From a bacterium (GTDB lineage: Bacteria; Patescibacteriota; Minisyncoccia; Minisyncoccales; UBA1441): 38,384 bases of DNA. The position numbers and the translations under genes were made by a program. Of this stretch, positions 8,661 through 16,694 are shown one piece after another (position 1 is the first letter of the stretch; each line of letters opens with the position of its first letter). Location of the stretch: NCBI GenBank assembly GCA_029559515.1, contig JAKQBO010000009.1, positions 1 to 38,384 on the forward strand, given 5' to 3'. Under the pieces are notes generated by a model, which did no database searches, was not told the origin of the DNA, and saw only the letters and a program-made list of their open reading frames with translations.

Positions 8661-10691
8661 ATGGTTTCTCCTAAGTTGCAAAACATCGTTGTTCGGACTA
8701 TGCAGCGAGACTTGGAGATGTTAGAACGGGGCGAAGTCCCGGGCCGAGCTGGTCGTCCTTCTAGCAAAGCCGAAGAGATGATCAAGCAGGCCCAGTCGGC
8801 CATTCGCCAGGCTGAGGCTGAAAGAGGCGTTATGCGCCCTCCGACCCCTTCTCTGGAAACAGCCCCCGCTCCTTCTTCTAAAGAAAAGGCTCAAAAAATA
8901 GCTGAAGAAAAGAAAGCTGAAGAAGAAAGAAAAAAGATAGCAGAGCAGAAGAAGCAAGAGGAGCTGTCTCGTAAAGAAGCCGAGGCCCCTCGCATAACCG
9001 AAGAAGAAAAGAAACGAGTTGAAGCTGAAGCCCTGCGCCAAGCTGAAGAAGAAAAGAAACAAGCTGATAAAGAACGGTGGCTAGAAATTTTCTCCGAGGC
9101 TGAGAAAATTGCTCAAACTAAAAGCCTCATTCTGCCTGATATCAGTGAGGTCGAAGAAGTCACAGATTCTTTGTTTAAAATCGAGCGAGAGATTGAGCTA
9201 GTTCGCCTTGAGCTGGCAGAAATTCCTGCCCGAGAAAACATTTTGTTACCGGAAAAGAAAAAACTTTCTGAACAAAAAGAACAACTTGAGAGAGAATATC
9301 AAAAAATTATTCACCGGCTAGAGGAATTAAAAATAAAACGGCAACAAACAGAACAGGCTGAGGCTCGAGCAACTACCAGCGACAAGAGAAGGAAATTCGA
9401 AGAACAGCGCTGGCAAGTAGCCAAGAGACAAAGAGAGGTAGAGCAGGAAAAATGGACTAAAAAGGATGAATTAGCCGGACTGAGTGCAGCTTTAGGCCGC
9501 CTAGAAGACCAGGTTCAAGAGCTAGAACAGCGGCGCCAAGGTTATGAAAGCCGTCTTCAGAAACTTAACTCCCAAAAAGAAGAATTAGATATTCGAAAAG
9601 AGAAGATTGATCTGCGCCGGGAGCTAGAAGAGCTAGAGCCTGCTAAAGAAAAACCTATTCAGCAATTAAAAGAACTGGAAAACCAGAGAGAAGAAATTCG
9701 GGAAGAGCTTAGAGCTATTCTAGCCGAGGAAAAGAAAGTCGAAGAAAAGGAAATTGAGCTTCATCAAAAAATTGAAGCCTGCACTAATGACGAGGAAAAA
9801 CGACGGCTCACCAAAGACCGCTGGTCTGTTGAAAAAGAAAGAGAGTCTGTTGAAAAGGATCGTTGGCAAATTGAACAGAAGGTGGCGGCCCTCAGAGAAC
9901 AACAGCGGCAGATCATTGAGCCTTATCGAACCATAGTCAGTAAAGAGCAGCAAATTTATCAGAGATTGAGAGAAATCGATCTTCTGTTGGCTTTTGGCCT
10001 AGAAGCCGGCCGTCAAAAGATCAAACAACGGGCTCAGCAAGAAGAAGATTTAAAAGAAAAGCGCCAGCGCGGAGTTTTAACTCGAACCCATCAGCAGCAG
10101 CTTGAAGCTGAACGCCAGCACCAAGAGGCAGAAGCGAGGAGGAAGAAAGAATTAGAAGCTTTAGCTTTAAAGCAGCAAGAAGAAGCTGAGAAAGAGCGGG
10201 AACGGCAACGCTTAATTAAAGAGCAAAGAGATAAAGCAGAAGCAGAAAAAAGACAAAAAGAAGCTGAAGAAGCAAAAAAGGCGGCTGAAGTCAAAGAAGC
10301 TGAAGAAGCAAAAAGGGCTGCCGAAGCCAAAGAGAAAGAGGTAGCCGAAAAAGAACCCCTCTTCTCTGAAGACCAGTCCATAGAAAAAACTGAAATAAAA
10401 GAGCCGGCCGACGTTGCCACCGCCCGCGACATCTTTATTGAACAACTAATGGCCTCAACCTCTGAAGAGGAAGAGGAAAGAGAGCAGTTTTTGCGCCGAG
10501 TTAGGGGTGAAGGCGCGAGTATTCCGGCCGAAGACCAGCTTGAATCACAGTTAAAAGAGGGTGTTGTTTTCCGGCCGGTTCCGCAGAAACCAAACCGCGG
10601 ACAGAAGATAATCGCTCGCGTCCTGATCGTGCTTTTGTTAATCGGCTTAGGCTTAATAGTCTATCTTATCTTCAGCGGGTATTTACTTTAA
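8661..10691 (+). CDS. long coiled-coil protein with a C-terminal transmembrane anchor, unknown function
   Basis: Almost continuous E/K/Q/R-rich heptad-like sequence; C-terminal hydrophobic helix ARVLIVLLLIGLGLIVYLIFSGYLL. Confidence 0.8.
   Translation: MVSPKLQNIVVRTMQRDLEMLERGEVPGRAGRPSSKAEEMIKQAQSAIRQAEAERGVMRPPTPSLETAPAPSSKEKAQKIAEEKKAEEERKKIAEQKKQEELSRKEAEAPRITEEEKKRVEAEALRQAEEEKKQADKERWLEIFSEAEKIAQTKSLILPDISEVEEVTDSLFKIEREIELVRLELAEIPARENILLPEKKKLSEQKEQLEREYQKIIHRLEELKIKRQQTEQAEARATTSDKRRKFEEQRWQVAKRQREVEQEKWTKKDELAGLSAALGRLEDQVQELEQRRQGYESRLQKLNSQKEELDIRKEKIDLRRELEELEPAKEKPIQQLKELENQREEIREELRAILAEEKKVEEKEIELHQKIEACTNDEEKRRLTKDRWSVEKERESVEKDRWQIEQKVAALREQQRQIIEPYRTIVSKEQQIYQRLREIDLLLAFGLEAGRQKIKQRAQQEEDLKEKRQRGVLTRTHQQQLEAERQHQEAEARRKKELEALALKQQEEAEKERERQRLIKEQRDKAEAEKRQKEAEEAKKAAEVKEAEEAKRAAEAKEKEVAEKEPLFSEDQSIEKTEIKEPADVATARDIFIEQLMASTSEEEEEREQFLRRVRGEGASIPAEDQLESQLKEGVVFRPVPQKPNRGQKIIARVLIVLLLIGLGLIVYLIFSGYLL
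10257..10328 (+). repeat. two tandem 36-nt imperfect in-frame repeats (KEAEEAKKAAEV / KEAEEAKRAAEA)
   Basis: aaagaagctgaagaagcaaaaaaggcggctgaagtc followed directly by aaagaagctgaagaagcaaaaagggctgccgaagcc. Confidence 0.85.
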
Positions 10692-10700
10692 ATTAAAAAC

Positions 10701-10729
10701 AAAAAGCGGCCCACTTAAGCCGCTTTTTT
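10701..10729. terminator. bidirectional rho-independent terminator between convergent genes
   Basis: AAAAAGCGGCccacttaaGCCGCTTTTTT hairpin with A-tract and T-tract. Confidence 0.85.
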
Positions 10730-10744
10730 GTTTCTCTCTTTTAT

Positions 10745-11731
10745 TTAAAAACTAAGATAAGTTCCTACTGAATAGCGAGCTAACGGATTTGTTGCCCCTC
10801 TGACGTCAAAGTGCAGATGGCATCCGGTTGACCGTCCAGTTGTGCCCATTCGGCCAATCTGCTGTCCTTGAGCAACGCTCTGGCCAGCCTTCACCCATAT
10901 CTCTGAAAGATGCCCGTAATAGGTAACTACTCCGTTAGGATGGAGGATTTGTACTCTATTTCCTCCGATACTAATGTATCCGGCTCGCTGGACCGTTCCG
11001 GCGGCCGCAGCATAAATCGGAGTACCGCATTGGTTCGCAATATCAATTGCATTATAATGGTGTAGCCCCTGGGTGATGCGACCAGAGGTCGGACGGATAA
11101 AATAAGAAGAGGCTACCGTTGACTGGGTGCTGATTTGAGGCGTGGTCAGTTGCTTGCCTCCGGGAATGATCAAAACGTCTCCAATATATATTTCATTGGC
11201 ATCACTTATCTGATTGAAAGAAAGAATTGCTGCCTCCGAAACTTTATAAGCGCGAGCAATGTGGCTGAGTGTTTCGTTTTTCCCGACTAAATGTAGCGCT
11301 CCTGAAACCGGCAAGATAATTAAGCTATCACCCTCTTTTAAGGTATTATTACGGTTAAGGTCGTTCGCCCAAGAGATCGTGTCAGCTGAAATTCCGAACC
11401 TTTCAGCTAGCCCAGAAACAGTGTCGCCGGACTGAACGACGTAGTTAAAGATTTGGCTTTGATAGTCATAGCCGCCAGCCACCACCGTGCCCAGAGCCTG
11501 ACTGGTCACACTGGGGGAGGTATAAACCTGAAGGCTGGACTGCTCAATTAAACTCAGATGAGAAAAATCAAAACTCGCCGTCTTATCCAAAGCTGGAATG
11601 AACTCGCTAGAAGAGCTTAGTTCATATTGATCAAAAACCAACTCGGACGGCGAGACCGGCCAAACAGCGGTTATTAGTAACCCTATCGCAAGAGTAAGAA
11701 AAGCACCAACTACTCTTTTTGACAGATGCAT
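10745..11731 (-). CDS. LysM (two repeats) plus M23 metallopeptidase, envelope-associated
   Basis: YVVQSGDTVSGLAERFGISADTISWANDLN and LHLVGKNETLSHIARAYKVSEAAILSFNQI; M23 core YNAIDIANQCGTPIYAAAAGTVQRAG...GCHLHFDVRG. Confidence 0.92.
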   Translation of the reverse strand: MHLSKRVVGAFLTLAIGLLITAVWPVSPSELVFDQYELSSSSEFIPALDKTASFDFSHLSLIEQSSLQVYTSPSVTSQALGTVVAGGYDYQSQIFNYVVQSGDTVSGLAERFGISADTISWANDLNRNNTLKEGDSLIILPVSGALHLVGKNETLSHIARAYKVSEAAILSFNQISDANEIYIGDVLIIPGGKQLTTPQISTQSTVASSYFIRPTSGRITQGLHHYNAIDIANQCGTPIYAAAAGTVQRAGYISIGGNRVQILHPNGVVTYYGHLSEIWVKAGQSVAQGQQIGRMGTTGRSTGCHLHFDVRGATNPLARYSVGTYLSF

Positions 11732-11741
11732 GACGTTGACT

Positions 11742-11770
11742 AATTTATCTAAATCGAGGCCTTATGTCAA
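11742..11770 (-). promoter_or_regulatory. sigma70-like promoter TTGACA-N17-TAAATT, -10 ends 10 nt before the LysM/M23 ATG
   Basis: Reverse complement TTGACATAAGGCCTCGATTTAGATAAATTAGTCAACGTCATG; its -35 lies inside the start of the divergent rsmA. Confidence 0.65.
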
Positions 11771-12612
11771 ACAAGTTATCCCCAATCGAACCTAATCTAG
11801 CTAACCACACTAGAAATTTGCTGAAGAAATACCAGCTGCGACCCAATAAACGTCTTGGGCAAAACTTTTTAATTGATGACCGCGTTTTAAATGATCTTCT
11901 TCAGGCAGCGGAGCTGACTTCTCAGGACACCGTTTTAGAGGTCGGTTCCGGCTTAGGCACCTTAACCCGGGCTCTCGCCCGCCGAGTTCGAAAGGTTATC
12001 TCTTTGGAAAAAGACCGCCGGCTAAACGATATTCTGGCCTCCGAATTAAATGAATTTGACAATGTTTCTATTCTCAATCAAGACATTCGGACTTTTCTGT
12101 CTCAAAAAGACATCCTCTTCGATAAAGTGGTGGCCAATCTGCCCTTTTATCTGACTTCGCCCCTAATTACCGGGTTGATGAAACTTTCGCCGCCTCCTTC
12201 CCTGATGGTTCTAATGGTTCAAAAGGAGGTGGCTGAAAGGATTTGCGCCCAGCCACCCAAGGCCAACCGAATGGCTGTTCTCTGCCAGATCCAGGCTAGG
12301 TGCCGGCTGGTTCGCCAGGTGCCGGCTCGGAGTTTTTGGCCCGCTCCCGAGGTAGACGCTGCCATCCTGAAGATGAACACATCTGGGATATCGCCCGATC
12401 CGCTTTTAGAAAAATTGGTTAATGCCGGTTTTCGTTCCCCTCGGAAGACCCTAGCTAACAACCTCTCTTCTTTTCCCGGCTTCAATCAAGAAATATTGGC
12501 ACAATGCAACCTAAACCCTAAAGTTCGAGCGGAGGCCTTGACTTTACAAGACTGGAAACATCTTAAAAATTGTTTTCTCGGCCAAAAAAATGTTATAATC
12601 AGGCCAATATGA
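11764..12612 (+). CDS. rsmA: 16S rRNA (adenine(1518)-N6/adenine(1519)-N6)-dimethyltransferase
   Basis: RPNKRLGQNFLIDDRVL, VLEVGSGLGTLTRALARR, VVANLPFYLTSPLI. Confidence 0.96.
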   Translation: MSNKLSPIEPNLANHTRNLLKKYQLRPNKRLGQNFLIDDRVLNDLLQAAELTSQDTVLEVGSGLGTLTRALARRVRKVISLEKDRRLNDILASELNEFDNVSILNQDIRTFLSQKDILFDKVVANLPFYLTSPLITGLMKLSPPPSLMVLMVQKEVAERICAQPPKANRMAVLCQIQARCRLVRQVPARSFWPAPEVDAAILKMNTSGISPDPLLEKLVNAGFRSPRKTLANNLSSFPGFNQEILAQCNLNPKVRAEALTLQDWKHLKNCFLGQKNVIIRPI

Positions 12613-15170
12613 AAAAGAAAACCTTCAGAAGAATTTGTTTTCTTTTGATTGCTATTCTGGCGGTGGTTTTATTTATTGCCCCTGAATTTGTTGGACAAGC
12701 CGAAGCTGACACAATATACGAGAATATCCCAATTGTAGGAGGGCAGGGCGAAGCACTTCCTTTCTGGGCTTGGATTAAAAGACTTGTCCAGGATTTCTTT
12801 TGGTCTCTCCTCTCGTTAGTGTTATTGGTGATTAATTCGGTTTTTCTTGGAGCATTGGCTGTTGCTGAGATGCTCTTTAACGTCATCGCCAGTCCTGGCT
12901 TTATTTCTGAATCATTTACCGGTCCTGACAACCCCTTTGTTTACCCGAACTGGGTTCTGATCCGTGATTTGGCGAATATTGGTATTATCCTGGGCGTTGT
13001 TTTTTGCGGATTGAAAATGGCCTTTGGTCTCGATAGCCGTGCAACGAAGAAGAGCCTAGTTACTCTCATTGCTTTAGCTTTTTTGATCAACTTTACACCT
13101 GTTTTACTCGGCCTTTTAATCGACGCGGCTCAAATTGCCATGAACCAATTTATGGGCCCGGGGTTGACTCAGACGACCGGCATGGCTTCGGGGGTAATGA
13201 AAGCTTTCGCGAATATAAGAGATATTGGAGAAAACCAGATGGTCGCCTTTATTCAGATGTTAACCATGGGAGCAGTCTGCTTGTTTTTGGCTTTTATATA
13301 CTTTGTTTTGGCTATTGTCTTCCTGGTTCGCTACATCGTCCTCTGGGTTTTAGTAATTCTTTCGCCACTGGCCTTTTTAGCCTACGCTTTTAAAGGTGGT
13401 CAGAAGATTTGGAATATGTGGTGGTCTAATTTTATTAGCTGGACTTTTATTGGCGTCCCCATTGCCTTTTTTGTCGCTTTGGCTGGCTGGATGTACGGCT
13501 ATGGCCAGCCTTTATGGGATACAACCGCCCGAAATATGGCTCTTCGAATAAGCGATGAGGGATTGGCTGGAAGTGGCGTTATTTCGTCTGAAGTTTTTGC
13601 GCCCATCTTCCCCGGCATATTAATTGTGATCGGGTTCATGATCAGCCTTAATATTGCCCCGGCTTTCGCTAAGACGGTCATGGATTATACCAAGAAAGGC
13701 GCTCATGGTGCTGCGGCCTGGAGCTGGGGCAAAGTTAGATACCGTACCCGCGATCTTCGAGACAAGAGTAGAAGAGAGGTCCACGCCCGGCACGTTAAGG
13801 AAGACGCTCAAGCTCTGGGCATCAACACTGCCGGCTGGGATGACCCTAAAAAGAGTTATGCTGTACGCGCTCAGGTGGCGAAAGAGCTGCAAGAAAGCAA
13901 CCAGGCTAAAGGAGCGCAGAAGGCTCATGCTGCCAGGTATCTCGACGTTCAGCAAAAGATCGATGAACGCAAGCTGGAGCACTCTCGATTCGCTAAGAAG
14001 TTAAAAGATGCTAGTGAAGAAGAGCTTGATGCTCTGATTTATCAGCCCACGCCTCAGCTTGTGCCGCACACCAAGACCGGGGTTGCCAAAAAGAGGGCTC
14101 TGGCTTTACAGGAAGCCATGAACCGGGATAAAGGCAAGGCCCTGAAAAAGTTCAAGAACCTTGCCTCGTTAAGCGAAGAAGAGATCTTACAGACAGCAGG
14201 TGCTTTTGCTAGCCTGGGGCCGGCTTATCAGGGCACCCTTGAAAATTTTCTGGTTGCGGCAAGCGGCAAGCATGGCAAAACAATTAAAGAGCATGAAGAA
14301 GCGCTCGGCATTGAGAAAGGATCCCTCGATAAGGCGATAAAGAAGCTTAGGGCCGAAGACAACGAGCTCTTGGCTCATGTGTACCAAAATGCTTCAGAGG
14401 AAAACCAACGGCTTCTTCTGGATAATTTGATTGAGGCCGATACCAAGACAATTATTAGCACTATCCGCCGATTAAAGGCAGAAGAGAGAGGGCCTTTTGC
14501 CTTTAAATTAAAAGAGGCTGCTGAAAGAGCCGGTGGCGTCAAAGCAAAAAATTTCCAACATACAGCAAGATTTCTTAATGCACAGTGGTATCTTACCGAC
14601 TATGAAAAAGATCTCACTCCAGAGGCCGACCAATCAAGGATGAAAATCAAACAGATAGTAGAACGGGCTAAGGTGATAGAAAAAGAGACAGACCAGGGCA
14701 AGAGACAGAAAGAGGTTGCTGAAATTGTTTCTAAAATCATCTCTTCGGACAATGAGCAACGATCAGAAATTATGAACCGCATAGCGCCCGTGGCTCCTTC
14801 GGTTCATCAAGAAGCTCTACAGGAAACCATAAGGAAAGAATTAATTGGCCGCGCTAAGCAGATTAGGCGTATGAAAGACGATCCCCGAATGGAGCAAGAA
14901 AGCAAAGACCTCTCGGCTAAGCTTGCCGAGGACTTAAAGAAGATCGGCCCAAAGCAATGGCAAGAATTCCTTAAGGAAGATTTAATCGAGCGCGTTTATG
15001 AATTCCAGCAGAAGATAAAAAACGCCAAGACTTTGGAAGAAAAGAAGAAACTAGGTAATCGCATGATGCAAAGAGATATCCTGGATGAGATTAGCCTTCT
15101 TAATTCTAAAGACCAAAAAGAGATTACTGATCTAATAAACAAAATTTATGATCAAGAAATCCCGGCATAA
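12609..15170 (+). CDS. VirB6/TrbL-like polytopic membrane protein with about 450-aa soluble helical C-terminal tail
   Basis: Start moved to MKKKTFRRICFLL (ATGA overlap with rsmA stop); signal peptide, several TM helices (IYFVLAIVFLVRYIVLWVLVILSPLAFLAYAF), then long charged helical region. Confidence 0.65.
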   Translation: MKKKTFRRICFLLIAILAVVLFIAPEFVGQAEADTIYENIPIVGGQGEALPFWAWIKRLVQDFFWSLLSLVLLVINSVFLGALAVAEMLFNVIASPGFISESFTGPDNPFVYPNWVLIRDLANIGIILGVVFCGLKMAFGLDSRATKKSLVTLIALAFLINFTPVLLGLLIDAAQIAMNQFMGPGLTQTTGMASGVMKAFANIRDIGENQMVAFIQMLTMGAVCLFLAFIYFVLAIVFLVRYIVLWVLVILSPLAFLAYAFKGGQKIWNMWWSNFISWTFIGVPIAFFVALAGWMYGYGQPLWDTTARNMALRISDEGLAGSGVISSEVFAPIFPGILIVIGFMISLNIAPAFAKTVMDYTKKGAHGAAAWSWGKVRYRTRDLRDKSRREVHARHVKEDAQALGINTAGWDDPKKSYAVRAQVAKELQESNQAKGAQKAHAARYLDVQQKIDERKLEHSRFAKKLKDASEEELDALIYQPTPQLVPHTKTGVAKKRALALQEAMNRDKGKALKKFKNLASLSEEEILQTAGAFASLGPAYQGTLENFLVAASGKHGKTIKEHEEALGIEKGSLDKAIKKLRAEDNELLAHVYQNASEENQRLLLDNLIEADTKTIISTIRRLKAEERGPFAFKLKEAAERAGGVKAKNFQHTARFLNAQWYLTDYEKDLTPEADQSRMKIKQIVERAKVIEKETDQGKRQKEVAEIVSKIISSDNEQRSEIMNRIAPVAPSVHQEALQETIRKELIGRAKQIRRMKDDPRMEQESKDLSAKLAEDLKKIGPKQWQEFLKEDLIERVYEFQQKIKNAKTLEEKKKLGNRMMQRDILDEISLLNSKDQKEITDLINKIYDQEIPA

Positions 15171-15194
15171 TAGACCTAATCAACCTTAAAAACC

Positions 15195-15614
15195 ATGGAT
15201 AAATTAAGCCGCCGCAGCAATCTAAGCCACATTGAACTAATGAAGACGATTGATCGCCTCCCCCCAGCTTTGGGTGACGCTTATCATTCGATTGAAATGG
15301 TTGATGTTATTGGAAACATCGCTCGGCGTTATAAACTTAACCACGAAGAAGAGTGGGAGCTCTTAGGAATTGTTTACGATGTTATCCTGGGGCTACTGCC
15401 TCCGCCAGCCGTTGAGACTGAAATTAAAAATCGAGTCCGGCTAGAGCCTGAAGAAGCTGGCTTTGTTTCAGGTGAGCTTGACGCTTTCATATTCAATCAC
15501 ATTCGATCAGCATTGAATAAGATTTACGGATTAGAGAAAGCATCAAAAGAGGCAGAAGCAAAGAGTCTTCCGGATAAGAACACCGCTGACCCATATCGTG
15601 AGTCCATTGAATAA
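15195..15614 (+). CDS. conserved-looking small helical protein of the T4SS-like cluster, unknown function
   Basis: 139-aa ORF in operon spacing between VirB6-like and PrgI-like genes; no recognised motif. Confidence 0.65.
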   Translation: MDKLSRRSNLSHIELMKTIDRLPPALGDAYHSIEMVDVIGNIARRYKLNHEEEWELLGIVYDVILGLLPPPAVETEIKNRVRLEPEEAGFVSGELDAFIFNHIRSALNKIYGLEKASKEAEAKSLPDKNTADPYRESIE

Positions 15615-15616
15615 TT

Positions 15617-16036
15617 ATGCAGTATCTCGTTCCCCAATTTATTGAGCGCGAGTCTAAAATCGTCGGGCCTTTGAGCTTTAAACAGGTTATTTTTCTGGGT
15701 GCAGCTGGCGGACTAAGCCTGGCGGTCTGGTTTCTTTTGCCGACAGCCGTCGCCATGGTTCTTATCTGCCTGATTGTAGCCGCCGCCGTTGCTTTAGCCT
15801 TTTGGAAGCCACACGGGCGCCCGCTGGCTGAAATTATTGTTTCCGCCTTCCGCCATTCCATTTCGACTCGCCAATACTTATGGCGGAGACAATCAATTGA
15901 AGACCTGCCGATAATTAGCAGCGAAGACGAAAAGACAAACGATGTCAAACTTGACCTCGAAGACCAGCAGGCCTTGATGGAGCTTTCACCGCGGAGCCGG
16001 TTGGAAAAACTAAAAACCCGAATCGAATCTAAATAA
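15617..16036 (+). CDS. PrgI/VirB3-like T4SS membrane protein
   Basis: MQYLVPQFIERESKIVGPLSFKQVIFLGAAGGLSLAVWFLLP with two adjacent TM helices, PrgI-family layout. Confidence 0.8.
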   Translation: MQYLVPQFIERESKIVGPLSFKQVIFLGAAGGLSLAVWFLLPTAVAMVLICLIVAAAVALAFWKPHGRPLAEIIVSAFRHSISTRQYLWRRQSIEDLPIISSEDEKTNDVKLDLEDQQALMELSPRSRLEKLKTRIESK

Positions 16037-16038
16037 TC

Positions 16039-16692
16039 ATGAAAGGCTCGAGCCAACAATTTTTACCAATCGGCGAGATAAAAGAAGGGGTCCTCGTCCT
16101 TAAAAGTGGCGGCCTGAGGGGGATTTTAATGGTGTCGTCAATTAACTTCGCCTTAAAGTCGTCCGATGAACAGCAGGCCATTATTTATCAGTTTCAAAAT
16201 TTCCTGAATTCTCTTGATTTTACCACTCAAATTTTAGTTTACTCTCGGCGAGTGAATATGGCCGGTTATTTGGAAAAGCTAAAAAATCTAGAAGAGCGGC
16301 AAACCAACGACTTAATCAGAGCCCAGACGGCTGATTACCGCCGTTTTATTAAGCAGGTCTTAGAGAAGGGCGATATTATGAGTAAGACTTTTTATATTGT
16401 GGTTCCTTATACCCTGACTGAGGCTCAAGGAACGGTTTCAGCCACTCGAGAAATTTTCCGAAAAAAGAAGACTTCGCCAACCGGCTCCCGGATATCAAAC
16501 GAAGCATTTAATCGCGCCCGTTCCCAGTTGATGCAAAGAATGGAATTTGTCGCCATTGGTCTGAGACGGTGCCAGTTAGGGGCCGTTCCTTTGACCTCGC
16601 CGGAGCTAATTGAAATGCTTTGGGCTTTACACCACCCAGACTCAGCTGAACGGGGTTATTATCCGTCTATTATGCCGGAAATTATTAATTGA
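16039..16692 (+). CDS. TraC-like accessory/N-terminal domain protein upstream of VirB4
   Basis: FLPIGEIKEGVLVLKSGGLRGILMVSSINFALKSSDEQQAIIYQFQNFLNSLDFTTQILVYSRRVN resembles the VirB4/TraC N-terminal region. Confidence 0.65.
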   Translation: MKGSSQQFLPIGEIKEGVLVLKSGGLRGILMVSSINFALKSSDEQQAIIYQFQNFLNSLDFTTQILVYSRRVNMAGYLEKLKNLEERQTNDLIRAQTADYRRFIKQVLEKGDIMSKTFYIVVPYTLTEAQGTVSATREIFRKKKTSPTGSRISNEAFNRARSQLMQRMEFVAIGLRRCQLGAVPLTSPELIEMLWALHHPDSAERGYYPSIMPEIIN

Positions 16693-16694
16693 TT

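Noticed and set aside
8721-9062. 113-aa minus ORF rich in Phe/Leu
   Set aside because: Antisense of a Glu/Lys-rich coiled-coil gene (GAA/AAG become TTC/CTT); composition artefact.
10257-10328. Short tandem repeats considered as a CRISPR or mobile-element signal
   Set aside because: In-frame 36-nt repeats without spacers inside a coiled-coil gene; no CRISPR or transposon features anywhere in the window.
13620-14004. 120-aa minus and 116-aa plus alternative ORFs
   Set aside because: Overlap the VirB6-like CDS in other frames with no family features.
15493-16059. 188-aa minus-strand ORF
   Set aside because: Fully antisense to well-supported T4SS-like genes; composition is not protein-like and no motif recognised; shadow ORF.
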